Source: Megalopta genalis
Lineage: Eukaryota; Arthropoda; Insecta; Hymenoptera; Halictidae
Assembly (NCBI RefSeq): GCF_051020955.1
Contig: NW_027476094.1
Coordinates: 124,001-188,000, forward strand
DNA: 64,000 bases
Direction of reading: 5' to 3'
A program made the translations under genes and the position numbers. The notes beneath the pieces were generated by a model, which worked only from the letters and a program-made list of their open reading frames with translations, searched no databases and was not told the DNA's origin. Position 1 is the stretch's first letter, and each line of letters begins with the position of its first letter. This document shows, in pieces, positions 51,392-62,560 of the stretch.

Positions 51392-52560
51392 CTACGGATT
51401 TATGGCCGCTTGGTAGTCGGTGATGCACGTGTGCACGGTCCGGCGCCGGAATTTATTATGACGTTCTTTACTGCGTCTCTCGATCTCCTCTAATCTTTCT
51501 CTTGCGGCCTGAATCAACTGGTCGTGTCGTTTCCTCCATTTGGTTACCAAGGTTACATAGGTTGTGCCTGGAGTGGAGCTAACTGCTGATGGTACGTTAG
51601 CCGTTCGTCCAAACGTCAGTTCGAAAGTTGTCCGTCCGGTAGATTCGTGGACACTAGTGTTGTAGGCGAGTGTGATGGGCTTTACAACTTCGTCCCATTC
51701 GAGTTCTGTGTGCTCCGCTGTGGCTGTTTTTAGGAGATCTTGAATCACTGCATGAGCTCGTTCAAGCGATACGTTGCTCTGTGGGTGCCAAGAGGTTGTC
51801 TGGATATGTTGTATCCCGAGATTCTCCTAAAACTCTTGCATTACCTGGCCGATAAAGTTTGCACCTTGATCGGTGAGTATAGCTTTTGGTGTTGAAAATG
51901 TGTATACATAGTTTTCGAGTAACCCGTTGACCACGTCTTCTGCTCTGGTCGCAGTGAGGGGAACGAGTATGAGGTATTTCGTGAGCTGATCCTGGATGCT
52001 GAGGATATGTCGGTTGTTTCTCCGTGTGACTGGCAGTGATCCGAATATATCGATAGCGATTTTGTCATTAGGTTGTAGTGGTGTATCTGTAATAATGTCG
52101 GGGTGTGCGAATGGCGTACGTTGTGTTTTGTTGCGTTGACACACGTCGCAGGTCGTAATGTATCGCCTTACGTCCTCGTCCATTCCTCTCCAATCGTAGT
52201 TCATTTTGATTCTTCGAAGTGTGCTTGTGTCCCCAAAGTGTCCACTTGTCGGCGTACCATGATTTTCTGAGATGATCAGTTGCTTTTCTTCTGATGTGAG
52301 CCTTGTGTTTCGCTTGGTTGGGACAGCGGTTTTCTTCTTTTCTTCAGCCGTGAATTGCAGCATCGCAAACAGGCGGTCTTGCTCTCGCGGCGTGATAGAT
52401 TTTGTTTCTCCGCTGTTTCCAAGATGAGGCTTCGTGAAGGTAATTAATCCACGCTTCCTCGTTGAACGTTTCTCGTGGGGTGAGAATCACGTCTTGCTTG
52501 CCAGTGGCCACGTAGCTGGCCATTGAAGGCGTCTCGACTGCCTCCCAAGCGACCATGGGG
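51392..52560 (-). pseudogene. Gypsy pol, integrase region
   Basis: An HHCC zinc-binding region is visible (histidines in SENHGTPTSGHFGD, cysteines in CDVCQ). It is followed by the catalytic-core aspartates (KIAIDIFG and LTDQGANF) and the glutamate region (SLERAH). The frame is broken near 52,345-52,370 by a frameshift just ahead of the zinc-binding region, and by an in-frame TAG at 51,827-51,829 between the second aspartate and the glutamate. The C-terminal stretch to 51,392 is basic. No chromodomain was recognised. The enzyme would insert element DNA into the genome, but these breaks make it non-functional. Confidence 0.85.
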
Positions 52561-53761
52561 TTGAACTCTGTCGTTGTATGAGTTCGTCCAGTTCTTCTTC
52601 ATTGGTCATGTTCACCCTGGACAGGGCGTCGGCGGCTTGGTTTTCTTTGCCCTTTTTGTAGTCGATCTCGTAATCGTAGCTCTCGAGGAGCAGTGTTAGT
52701 GCACAGCACTAATGTCTTTATGACACGGACGTGCATAACCGGCTGTTTTTCGAGCCCAGGTTTTTTGGGAAATCGTTTCTCTCGGTCTCGATGGCCGGGA
52801 CTAGTTATAGAGAAGGAAAGGTTCCGAAGGGTCAGCCTGACATTGTTTTATGACGGTCATGCCTGGAGGAACTTTCCTGTCTTTGCCGGGGCCTTGCGGC
52901 CGTCTGCTTTGAAACGGACCAGCTGATTGGCTATTGCCAAAATCGGGCAGGACCAATCGGCGAATAGTGTAGGTGCGTTGGAGGGATGGTAGTCTGCTAC
53001 GAGCGAGGGTATTCTCTGATAGAGCTTCAGAGTTGTAATAGAAGTCGTAGCATCAAGACATCCTGACCAAGGGTGTACTGTAGTCAGGGGCTCAATACAA
53101 AATAGCAGGCAGAATCCGGTTCTTTATTTTATACAGTCCACAAATATAGCGTCATAATTCGTCGCTATTATTGACGACGCTGTGACGCCCCAACAAGCAG
53201 TCTCCATCTCAGCAATCTTGATGATGGGTCCTTGACGCTCATCAGCCAGACCAGTGCCTTGTGGTCGGTTTGAATTTTAAATTTTCTCCCTAGCAGGTAC
53301 TGTCTGAGGCGACGTATCACCCATACGACGGCGAGCATTTCCTTTTCTGTTGTCGAGTAGTTAATCTCGGCAGGGTTCAGCGTTCTCGAGACCTAGCAGC
53401 ACGGGTGTCCTTCCTGTGAGAGGACTGCTCCGATACCATAGTTGGATGCATCGGTTGTCAAAGTGAACTGCTCCGAGGAAATCGGGTATCGTAATACCGG
53501 GCTCTTCGTGAGGTGTTGCTTTAGTGTGTCGAATGCGTGTTGGCATTCTTCTGTCCATTCCCACTGTTTGTCCTGCTTCGTCAGATCTATGAGTGGTTTG
53601 GCTGTTTTGGAGAAATCTTTAATAAACTTACGATAATATCCAGCTAAACCGAGGAAACCCTTTACTTCCTTTGGTGTACTGGGCTGTTTGTAGTTCCTGA
53701 CAGCTTCTATCTTGACTTCATTCGTTTTGACACCATCTTTGGTTATGGTGTATCCGAGGAA
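52561..53761 (-). pseudogene. Gypsy pol, RNase H and RT connection, split by a nested LTR
   Basis: Downstream of the reverse transcriptase stop (TAA at 53,762-53,764) the same frame continues with Gypsy-type sequence: GFLGLAGYYRKFIKDFSK of the RT connection, then the RNase H motifs TDASNYGIGAVLSQ and YSTTEKEMLAVVW. An in-frame TAG lies near 53,394. The solo LTR at 52,694-53,196 interrupts the frame, which resumes with a YDYEIDYKKGKENQAADALS-type end. The domain removes RNA from the RNA/DNA hybrid during reverse transcription. Confidence 0.8.
52694..53196. mobile_element. Solo LTR nested in the Gypsy element
   Basis: The 503-bp segment begins TGTTAGTGC and ends CCCCAACA on the plus strand, and is flanked by the 5-bp duplication AGCAG (52,689-52,693 and 53,197-53,201). 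Both strands read TGTT at the start and AACA at the end. The first bases form a 7-bp hairpin (TTAGTGC-ACA-GCACTAA). TATA- or AATAAA-like TATAAAATAAAG on the minus strand (about 53,141-53,155) hints at minus orientation. The LTR is unlike that of the host element, so it is a later insertion of another family. Confidence 0.85.
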
Positions 53762-55078
53762 TTACAATTCGGGTCGCAAGAGTTCGAATTTATCTGGCTG
53801 TAACTTTAAACCGGTGGCTCGCAAGCGCTCCAGTAGTATTACCAGATTTTCGTTGTGTTCTTGGATCGTAGATCCGTACACCACTATGTCGTCGAGATAC
53901 ACGGAGCACGTCTTGCCAATTAAACCTCGTAAGGCTTGGTCCCTCATCCTCTGGAACGTGGCGGGCGCGTTCTTCAGTCCAAAGGGCATGCGGTTGTATT
54001 CGAAGTGCCCCTCGGGTGTTGAGGAAGCCGTGTATTTTTTGCTTTCTTCGTGCATTGGGATTTGATGAAATCCGGCGGATAAATCAAATGCACTAAAGAA
54101 TTTCGCGTTTCCCAGATGATCAAGAATATCTTCGATGACGGGCAGCGGATAGGCGTCTTGTGCTGTTCGTTCGTTTAATCGACGGAAGTCTATGACGATT
54201 CTCCACTTTTGTTTTCCTGTTGCATCGATCTTCTTTGGTACGACCCAGAGCGGAGAGTTATATGGCGACTCCGAATTCGCGATGATTCTTTTGTTCATCA
54301 TTTCGCTCACCTGCTTCCTTATCTCGTGCTTGTGGGCTTCCGGTGGTCGGTAGCTCATAATGTTGATCGGTCTCTTGTCCGTCAACTCTATACGGTGCTC
54401 CGTTAGTCTCGTCTGTGGGAGTTCATCTCCAGGGAGGTGAAACACATCGGAATAGGAGGCCAATATCTTCCAGATGCTGTATCTTAGGTCGGCTTTTATG
54501 TGTTGTAACCGTGTATTGTCTCGTAGGAGCTTGACGCGTCCGGCTATGCTGGTGTCGTTATTCTTCTGGTGGTCTTCTTTTACGTCTATCTTCGTAACTC
54601 GAAACGTGTCGTCAGTGATCTCTCTTTCGGAGTCACTGGCGTTTGTCACGTATGTGGAGATTTGTCCATTCTTTGCTTCGTGAAGCGAGAGGTCTCTAGT
54701 AATTAAATTTTCGCATAGCACGATGCCGTTCTTGGTAGGCGTCGTAACGCAAACCATAACGCTCGTGTGTGCCGGGATCTTGGCGTTCTCGGTGTGCAAC
54801 TTCAGGGATTTATTGTCCAGCTGAATGTTTTCCTTGGTTAGTTTCCAGTTGTACTGGTCGAGTAATGGTAGTTCGACTATCCCGTCTTCCACCAATGGGC
54901 ATTCTTTAGTAATAACGTGAAATTTGGAGGTCTTACCAAATATGGTCAATTCCAATGCCTCCCTGCAGGTGTAGGTGCTGTTACCCATTGTGAATTTCTT
55001 TACCTCGGCGTACCGATGATAAGCTTGGGCGGCGTTTTCTTTCATTAGGTTGATATCTGCGCCGGTGTCGACTAACAT
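53762..55078 (-). CDS. Gypsy pol, protease and reverse transcriptase (open part)
   Basis: A 438-codon frame starts in the protease, with active-site motif VDTGADINLM, and runs through the reverse transcriptase: WRIVIDFRRLN, FSAFDLSAGFHQIPM, MPFGLKNAPATFQRM and the catalytic YLDD in SVYLDDIVVYGS. It lies in the -1 frame relative to gag and overlaps its end. The frame is open upstream of the first ATG, consistent with -1 ribosomal frameshifting as in many Gypsy elements. It ends at an early TAA after LLRPEL, where related elements read on into the connection domain, so the full Pol cannot be made. Confidence 0.9.
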   Translation of the reverse strand: MLVDTGADINLMKENAAQAYHRYAEVKKFTMGNSTYTCREALELTIFGKTSKFHVITKECPLVEDGIVELPLLDQYNWKLTKENIQLDNKSLKLHTENAKIPAHTSVMVCVTTPTKNGIVLCENLITRDLSLHEAKNGQISTYVTNASDSEREITDDTFRVTKIDVKEDHQKNNDTSIAGRVKLLRDNTRLQHIKADLRYSIWKILASYSDVFHLPGDELPQTRLTEHRIELTDKRPINIMSYRPPEAHKHEIRKQVSEMMNKRIIANSESPYNSPLWVVPKKIDATGKQKWRIVIDFRRLNERTAQDAYPLPVIEDILDHLGNAKFFSAFDLSAGFHQIPMHEESKKYTASSTPEGHFEYNRMPFGLKNAPATFQRMRDQALRGLIGKTCSVYLDDIVVYGSTIQEHNENLVILLERLRATGLKLQPDKFELLRPEL

Positions 55079-56292
55079 TCGACGAGTTCGGCCGTTGACC
55101 CGAAACCATATGCTCCGAAGTGTTGTTCCGGATCGATTGACTCCTGGTTTTCGTTGACCGACTCTTCTTCGACTGTTTCTGTTTTGGTTGCTCGATTGCT
55201 CGGTGGCGGTATTCCTTGGTCTGTACGTATCCGAAAATTCTGATGTTTACGGAAACAGTCGGTCTCAGTATGTCCGTATCGCCTGCAATGTGTGCATTGC
55301 ATTGTTGCGGTTCGTTGACCTTGCGTTGACTCGGATGTTCGTGGTCGGACTGGTGGACGAGATGTCGGTGGGACCCTATTAGGTGTTGGTTGTTTAGTTG
55401 CAAGGTCTCGTTGTTGATTCTGCTTTCTTTCGCGGTTGCGGAGCTCGATTGTGAGCGCCTTTGTACGTGCCTCCTCGATATTACGCGGCATCGCGTCTGC
55501 CACGCGGTTGGCGAATTCTTCGCGCAATCCATTGATGTAGGTTCGCACAGCAGCTTCTTCCTCGATTTGCAACACAATCCTGCGTTTAGTGGGTAGTCTG
55601 TGCTCCGCTTCGATGGCATAGCGAAGTTCATTCCACTTTCCATTATACCTCTGGGAGTATGAATTGACCGATTCTGCATCTCTTTGGCGGATTTGTCTGA
55701 GCCGTGTTTTACAGATTTCGGTTGAGGCGGCTCCTGTAATGTTGCGTCGCAACGCGGCATACAGGTCATCGTATGTTTCGATAGTTTCAAATCGAATGGC
55801 GTCCCAGGCGTTGTCTTTGATTTTCTCGGCCAAGATTAGGTCAAGCAGTATGCATGGTCGAGTTGCTCGTGAGCAGGCTCTTCTTACCTGGCGGATAAAG
55901 TCCTCGACTCCCATATCACCGGTGCCTCTTATTTCTCTAATTGTTCGTATTCATTCGGATGGGCTCATCAACTCATTGTCTTGGTATGTCCACTCACCTG
56001 GTGGGGATCGTTGAAGCGACGCGTTATCTATCCCTCTGTTACCTGCCTGATCCTCGTCCGATGTGACGTCACTGGCTGGTTGCTGGTGTGTCGGGCGTGG
56101 CTGTTGGACAGGGACTTCATCCTCTGTTACCGACCCAAGGGTTCTTCTTCCCAAGTCGTCTATTTCTTCTTGGCGTTTGCGGTTCTCTTCTTTAGTGTAA
56201 ATCGCGAGTTTCGTAATCATTTCGCGTATAGCTTTCATCTCACTCTGCAGGCTGCGAGTCTCAGCCTCTATTGGCGATGTGGCTCGTGACAT
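55072..56292 (-). pseudogene. Gypsy gag with a premature TGA
   Basis: The likely start is the ATG at 56,292 (MSRATSPIEAETRSLQSE), chosen because the upstream part of the open frame lacks an ATG. The N-terminal part is a charged, possibly coiled-coil segment. A capsid-like region follows (YDDLYAALRRN, and SVNSYSQRYNGKWNELRYAI), then a zinc knuckle CTHCRRYGHTETDC (C-x2-C-x4-H-x4-C) near 55,280-55,320. One in-frame TGA at 55,951-55,953 cuts the frame; the sequence either side is in the same frame. The product would package element RNA. Its end overlaps pol. Confidence 0.85.
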
Positions 56293-56569
56293 TTTCGGTG
56301 GTGTAGTATAGAGCAGATGTACTCCGGTATTCGAATAGTAATCGGTTTCGGTATTCGAGCTCGTGGAAGATAGTATGTAACTCCGCAGTTCGCGATAGCG
56401 TTTAAATAATGAGTCCAAGGTTTTTACCTTGCTTTAGGTGATTCCTGATTCGGCAGGGGGTGTCCTGCTGCTGCGAAGTGGTCCTTTTGCCTGTTTTGTG
56501 TTTCGCTCTCCGGTTCTTCACACAAAGATCCGTGCCGTTGATCTCCGTAGATTGATCGTAGCAGACGGA

Positions 56570-56586
56570 TCCTGGCAGGATCGCCA
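56570..56586 (-). other. Putative primer-binding site
   Basis: TGGCGATCCTGCCAGGA on the minus strand starts three bases after the LTR end (CGTAACA, then ATT). Its position and TGG start fit a tRNA primer-binding site; the tRNA was not identified. Confidence 0.55.
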
Positions 56587-56589
56587 AAT

Positions 56590-56955
56590 TGTTACGCAGG
56601 ATTTGAGTGACTTCGCTTTTTAAAAGGAGCTGGAAAGCTATGGCTTTTCAGCGTATGTTTATTTTACAACAGTTTTATAAAATTGATACATTTAGAGTGG
56701 GAACTTTTACACTGTGATCGATGTTCCGGGCCGATTATTAGAATATCACTGCTCGCTCGCATAATTAATGGCCTATTTATACCTGTGTCTTATCTCTTGT
56801 TGGGACTGAGAGTGGGGCGGGAAGGGTCAGCGTTACAATACCTGTGTCTTATCTCTTGTTGGGTCTGAGAGTGGGGCGGGAAGTGTCAGCGTTACAATAC
56901 CTGTGTCTTATCTCTTGTTGGGACCGAGAGTCGGGCCGGAAGTGTCAGCGTTACA
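56590..56955 (-). mobile_element. 5' LTR of the Gypsy element
   Basis: On the minus strand it reads TGTAACGCTGACACTTCC at 56,955 and ends CCTGCGTAACA at 56,590 (366 bp), with TGTWACG inverted ends. Its 5' part consists of three 59-bp direct repeats (56,781-56,957), each beginning with a copy of the LTR terminus. No partner LTR was found at the other end. Confidence 0.75.
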
Positions 56956-56957
56956 GC
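56781..56957 (-). repeat. Three 59-bp direct repeats in the LTR U3
   Basis: ACCTGTGTCTTATCTCTTGT begins units at 56,781, 56,840 and 56,899. Each includes GGGGCGGGAAG or a variant and ends CAGCGTTACA. The GC box-like core suggests promoter or enhancer copies. The units differ at a few positions. Confidence 0.85.
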
Positions 56958-58964
56958 CGCGACGGATTGATATCCACACGGAAAGCCGTTCTCGTGCCTG
57001 TTTCCGACTATCGATTGACCGCGCGCATCGCGCCGGCTGAATATTCATAAATATACACGGCCCGATGATTCCACCGAGGGCAGAGACTCGCGCGGGATGT
57101 AAGCCCGCCATTGCGCCGGCCCGTATGCCGACTATGTTTGTATAATCGAAAATTAATTACCAGGAATTCGCGTGCACCGCTATATTAGTGATCCGCATCT
57201 AAAATGCGCCAGATGCTGCGTTTCATGCGCGAAATCGTGATCCAACCTAGATATTAAACACGATTGTGTAGTATGTGCCTCCATTTGCCGAGCTTACAGG
57301 GGCTTCACCATCCTTCACTCTTCGGCAACGCGATAGAGTCTGCGGGAGCAGTGATTAGTATCGTTATTAATGGTTGGTAAACCTTCGCGGGCCAGGATTT
57401 ATCGGAATACTGGAAATATTTCTTCTCGGAGAAGCGATGTGAGTCGGCTCGTCTGTTCATTGATAAGGCATAATTGTGACAAAATGTAAACTTCGTTGCA
57501 ATGTTTTGGACCTAATCAACCGGGGATTATCATTTAATCTTCTCGCAGGTACAGCACAGATTCCGGAAAAATTTCTTACACTCGACACGACATTATTGCA
57601 ATTAATCGTTGATGGAGGACCGTTTTACTGTTCGGCTCACACGGATAGAGATTTATAGTGCTTCAAAAAAGCACATTCAACTTTTTCGTAATAACTTCAC
57701 GTAAAGAAATGGCACGTTAAAGCAATCCGGGCTTCCCGAGGCACGGTGCACACGGGAATGATATACTTGCTTCGGGAACGTTAATGGGAAAATAATTCGA
57801 CTCGCGCGAATATTTAATTGTCGCGAAACGATCGAATAACGATGATCGCTGGAATCAAATGAAAATTAAAGAATAATATCGCTTTCAAGAAATAAGTAGC
57901 TGCACTTTTCCATAGGACTGAATTTAATATTTTATAATATTTTTGATTCAATTTAATAAAATATACAAATGTTTAACCACGAAATTGTTTTGTCATTATA
58001 AATACGTTGCAACAAATACAACAACATTACGTTATATGCTCATTTACGGTATATACTCATAATATATTGTTTCGCTCTTTACGCATTATGCAAAAATCAT
58101 TGCTATTTTCGATTCGACGTGAGAGATAGAAAGAACCCCGGTGACATGTTTACGACGACGCGTGCAAAATATTTTGACCTGTCTCTCCATTTACAATTTG
58201 ATGTAAATGCAACATTATATTTATCAATTTTGCAACGGTTCTGGCGGTCGACCGTAGAATATTTTTGTTCGTCGCAACGATAATGCGTCGCCGGTTCTGT
58301 TCAACGATTAACTTTGTTAATTATCATCGCTTATCGTCTCTTGTAATTTTATTGTAACTCCAAGGAGTAATTACTGTATTGCCAATCACGTTTGAATTCC
58401 GTTCTGAACGATGCGGGAACAAAATGAACCGGAATCCAGAAAATAACCGTACCTTCCTTTGTGGATTATAATTCTCTGCCGAATCGAAATTGCTTCGACT
58501 CAATAATTTTAAGCTGCGCTCCCCCCCCTGTTTATAAATTAATGCGTTAAATGAAACTAGCACGCGAAAGCTAATTTCCTTCGTTACAGTTCGTTTCACG
58601 CGGAAAGAACCGAACTGGAAGATAGAATGTTTAATCCGATATGGAATCGATATAGAGTCCCGATGTAATAATTGGCATCTACAGAAACCGTAATCGGAGC
58701 CAATATAAACGAGATCAAATTTCATCTTACAAATGGACCGCGGATCTTTATGCCTTTATGTCGTGCGCACACTTTTCAAACGGGAGGGAACCTATAAATT
58801 GTCTTAGTTACAATAGCATTTCATCATTTTAAATCTACTTTATTTCTACTTTATTTCTGTCTATCATGTTTCTATTTCTATTCATATAATCACTCTGCTA
58901 ATCTTTTCAACGCCGCGTCTAAATGAAGGAACCTTCTGCATACGACCATGTATTATACAAGATT
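56958..58964. other. Intergenic DNA, no gene recognised
   Basis: Mostly AT-rich unique sequence with a GC-richer start (56,958-57,130). A 133-codon minus-strand frame (58,324-58,725) has no domain, includes a C8 run, and looks like chance. No RNA gene or element ends seen. Confidence 0.45.
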
Positions 58965-59295
58965 ATGTCAAAATTATTGCACAAGCGAGAAATGAGGGAT
59001 TCCTGTGGTCATTTGAAGCAACTTTTTCCTTAGCAAAATGCAATCTGCGACTTCGTTTACGAGTTATTAATGAAAAACTCTGGCCAATGAGAGATCGCGT
59101 ACGGCTGACGCCCCACTCTCACGACCACTGCCGCTGCGCAAGTGCGGTGCACCGGTCACACTCGATCTCCGATTGGTCAGTGTTTTTTTATAATAACTCA
59201 TAAACTAATCCGCGGATTGAATTTTCGCTAAGGAAGAAGTTGTTTCAAATGACGCGAACCCCTTATTTCCCGCTTGTACAATAATTTTGAGACAT
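58965..59295. mobile_element. Foldback MITE, copy 2
   Basis: Inverted ends are ATGTCAAAATTATTGCACAA and the inverse of ATGTCTCAAAATTATTGTAC. The inner arms share TTTGAAGCAACTTTTTCC and CGTTTACGAGTTATTAA with the element at 42,755, in the same order, while the outer ~30 bp and the centre differ. It is non-coding. It lies just beyond the 3' end of the R1-type element. Confidence 0.75.
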
Positions 59296-59601
59296 TTAGT
59301 GTGAATCCGGCTACCACGAAGGTGACGCGGATATGTTCCCTCGCCCTTTCGGGCATACGCAACTAAGTTTCCATCTATCCCCGGCGGCCCCATGTTCAAG
59401 GGAAAAGGCCGAGGAAAAATCCGCACGTGCCATTAAGACGTTTACGATGGACGAGTTCTTTAGCCGCCAGCGAATTTCGGTTTCCTTCCATCCGCTGGCG
59501 CCCACGGGGAACCACGGGGAGGCGAACTCGTGACGCGACGCCTCGCGTCCACTAAACGAAGACCCAGGAAATTGGGATGGGTGTTGGAGTAGGGATTTGT
59601 T

Positions 59602-60231
59602 CTACCGGAAGCCCTTTAGCCAAAGGGTCTCCCGGCAGAAGTTTGCGAATAGCTGGAAAGCCTTTTCTGACGACACGAAGTATTGTGCCGCCTCTGGCCA
59701 TTTCCAGCTTTCGCTAGGGGTGATGTCCCGCAGAGCCTCTCTCTGCGGGTCGAAGTCTTTGCACTGGAGAAGGAAGTGGTCTACCGTGTCCGACCCGTGA
59801 CCACACGCACACGCCTCACTGTTGGCAATCCCGTACGCGAGGAGGCGCGAACGGAAGTTCCCATGTCCAGTGAGGATTTGTGTGGTGTAGTGGTTCGGAA
59901 TCATCCACCCGGCCGCCATCCTTCTCTCAATGCTGTTGAAGAAGGCGAAAGTTGTGCGGCCTTTGTGGGAGGAGTCCCACATGGATTTCCACACCCTTTT
60001 CGCCTCAGCCACGATCCTATCTTTCGCATCGTTGGTTCCCGCTGAGACCACGATGTTACCGAACCTAGCGTCCATATTTCTTCTAACTTGGTAAAGGGCT
60101 TTGGCCTGCTGTAGCTCAACCCCGATGGGAAGGGTACCGGCCACCACGCAAATGCTGTCCCACGATAACCAGCGGTATGCGCCAGTCACCGCGATGAGAG
60201 CACGGCGCTGTGCAGCTCTCAGTATCCCCAA
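59602..60231 (-). pseudogene. R1-type ORF2, C-terminal region with CCHC zinc finger
   Basis: A 209-codon frame has the R1-type tail: RALIAVTGAYRWLSWDSICV, then QILTGHGNFRSRLL and a zinc finger CACGHGSDTVDHFLLQC (C-x-C-x8-H-x4-C). It ends at 59,602. This region binds nucleic acid in R1/R2-like elements. It is the best-preserved part of the element but is cut off from the RT by frame changes near 60,230-60,720. Confidence 0.8.
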
Positions 60232-60719
60232 CTCCCCTGCCGTGCACCGGTCGGCCCACCCGGCAGCAGCGTAAGTTGCTACCTAGATAAAAACCCCGCG
60301 GTACACGGCCGAGAGCGCTCTGAAACCGAGCCCCCATCCGCGTCTCGCGAGCCTGCCAAGTTTCGCGAAAAGCGACCCGACTTTGTCGCTGATATATTGA
60401 CAATGGGATAGGACACCCATGTCCCTATCTAAATGGACGCCTAGGTATCTAACTGTGGGTTTGAATTTAATTGACCTCGCTCCAATCCGAATGATCGGCG
60501 GTCTTTTCTGGAAGTCTATTTTCCTTACGCGGACTACATTCCTTTTCCTATCGGGACGCGATCCTCCCCGCCGGTCTATTTTTGTTTTGTTTTTCCCTGT
60601 CTACGTACCCATTCCGGAATACGATCGCTTCCGATTTCGAGTCGGTTCCTCGTAACCTGTACCAACGTGCACCAACCTAGGATCTGGTCAACAACGCGTT
60701 GACCCTCGATCTCTAGGTC

Positions 60720-62560
60720 TCAACGGCTATTACCACCTACGAGGACGATGAGGTCGTCCGCGTAGGCGACGAACCTATTCTCAACTGAGGTTACGAGTAA
60801 CCTTGGGAGACCGTCGAACATTAGGTTCCACCACGCGGGGCCGAGGAGCGAGCCTTGCGGGCATCCCCTTGTCGCGCGCTTGGAGATCCTGTCTGTTCCT
60901 ACCGTGAGACTGACCTTGCGGTCCTCGAAGTAATTGGAGATTACCTCGAAGACGTTGCCCGGACAGTCTCGATTCTCGATCCCTAAGACTACCTAGCACT
61001 AGTGGCCACCAGACATTGTCGAAAGCTCCGGAAATGTCGAAGAGTAGCGCGATCACATGCCGATGCTCGATGTCATCAACCATGCGGCGCAACTCGACAA
61101 TTGCATCTTCAGTCGACATTCCGCGCGTAAAGCCGTACTGTCTGCTGGAGATGCGTCCCGTTGCCATCGCCGTCTGTTCGAGTCTGCTAGCCCCGACCGC
61201 GGTAACAGGCAACACCTCGGTGTTGTTGCGGTGGGGCTTCGTCGGCAACAGTCTCGACTGAAGCCAACCTGCACGGGATCGGGCGAAAGCCGGCGACTCT
61301 ACCTCCCCATGGTCTCCGCTGGACAGCGCTGGCCGGCGCCAAGCGACGGCCAGGGCTGACTAAATGAGTCGCTTCCTACTAGGTAGATCCAACTTGTCCA
61401 ATGAGGCGTACTGTCGAGGGCAGGGTTTTTCCAAGCCAATCCTGGCATAACATCTAGCCAGCGGTTCCCCTGGCGGTGGCTCGCTGGAGCGTGGCGGCCA
61501 AACAACATCTGGCCGGTCCAAGCCGATATGGGCGCAAGCCTTGGGTGCGGCCGGGTCGACTCTCGACCCATGGACCACAGCAAACTGTTCGAGTCTGCTC
61601 TTAAGGAGCTTCTCGAATGTCTTCCCGATCACGGAGAGGAGACATATCGGATGGTAGGATTTGGGGTCCTTTTCGTCCTTTCCTTCGCCTTTTAGGAGGA
61701 TTCTCAGAGAGCCCACCTTCCAGGCGGAAGGGCAGACGCCCCATCGAAGGCACCCATTGAAAAGTCGCGCGAGTTCTCCGGGGATTAATTTCGCGGTGGA
61801 CTTGTACCTCAATGAGGTCCGGTCTTGGCGCCTTCTTATTACCGAAGGAACGAATCGCTCCGGCCACCTCCGCCAAGGAGAAAGGCGGGGCGTCGGCGGT
61901 ATTCGGGGCGATTCGCGCCTCTTCCCGGAGAACTCTTTGTGTCGGCGAGTCGAGTTCAGGCCGGTCGTCAGGGACGTGAGCTTCCAGAAGCTTGCTGGCG
62001 GTTTCCAGAGTACCGGTTGTACTTCCATTATTGCGCCGGATTGTGCTAATCACCTTCTCTGCACGGAGTTTATTTGCATGGAGCTTGTAGACGATGCCCC
62101 AGGGCTCCCTGTTCCCGTTCGACATCACGAAGTTTTGCCAGCTTTCCCGTTTCGCCCTCCTCACCTCCCTGCTGTATTTCCGCAGCGAAGTACGGTACTC
62201 CTGCAGCATTTGGAGGCGGGAGGGTACGTCTTGTGTCTTCTGGAAGGCACGTCTCTGCCGGTACGCGGCCTTTTTGAGCTTCGTTAGCTCTTTTGTCCAC
62301 CACTGGTTGGACTTCCTAAACTTCCTTTTTCTTGGCATCGACGCGGTGCAGGCGTCAGTAATGACGGCTGTGAGCGTCTCTGCCATTCTACCTACCTCTT
62401 CCGCCGACCCGAGACTGAGGACTTCGAGCCTCGACCGTGAGAGATCGGACAGGGCCTCAGAGAACCGCTCGCAATCCGCTCGACGAGTATCGAAACGAGA
62501 GTTCGCTGTTCCCTGATTTCCCGTCGCGGCCCTAGGTGCCCGCAGCCGGATGTCGACGGC
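60720..62560 (-). pseudogene. R1-type ORF2, reverse transcriptase domain
   Basis: RT motifs occur in sequence but in different frames: KSYHPICLLSVIGKTFEKLL (about 61,620), then SRQYGFTRGMSTEDAI and LLFDISGAFDNVWW (about 61,000-61,160), GCPQGSLLGPAWWNLMFDG (about 60,810-60,870) and the catalytic FVAYADDLIVLVGG (about 60,735-60,776). A basic linker rich in K and R precedes the RT. Motif order and wording match R1-clade enzymes. At least two frameshifts and a stop after the YADD motif show decay. Confidence 0.85.

Larger units (their letters stand above)
51392..56955 (-). mobile_element. Gypsy-clade LTR retrotransposon, decayed and truncated at its 3' end
   Basis: Gene order on the minus strand is 5' LTR, gag, protease, reverse transcriptase, RNase H and integrase, the Ty3/Gypsy order. 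The 5' LTR is at 56,590-56,955. No 3' LTR matching it was found beyond the integrase end near 51,392, and no env-like frame was seen. Gag and pol each carry premature stops, and the RNase H region is split by a later solo-LTR insertion (52,694-53,196). The copy is therefore inactive. Confidence 0.9.

Noticed and set aside
51392..56955. Active endogenous retrovirus with env
   Set aside because: No env-like frame was found, gag and pol carry stops, RNase H is split by an LTR and the 3' LTR is missing.
58324..58725. 133-codon minus-strand frame as a gene
   Set aside because: No recognisable domain, contains a homopolymer run, and has no supporting splice or promoter signals.
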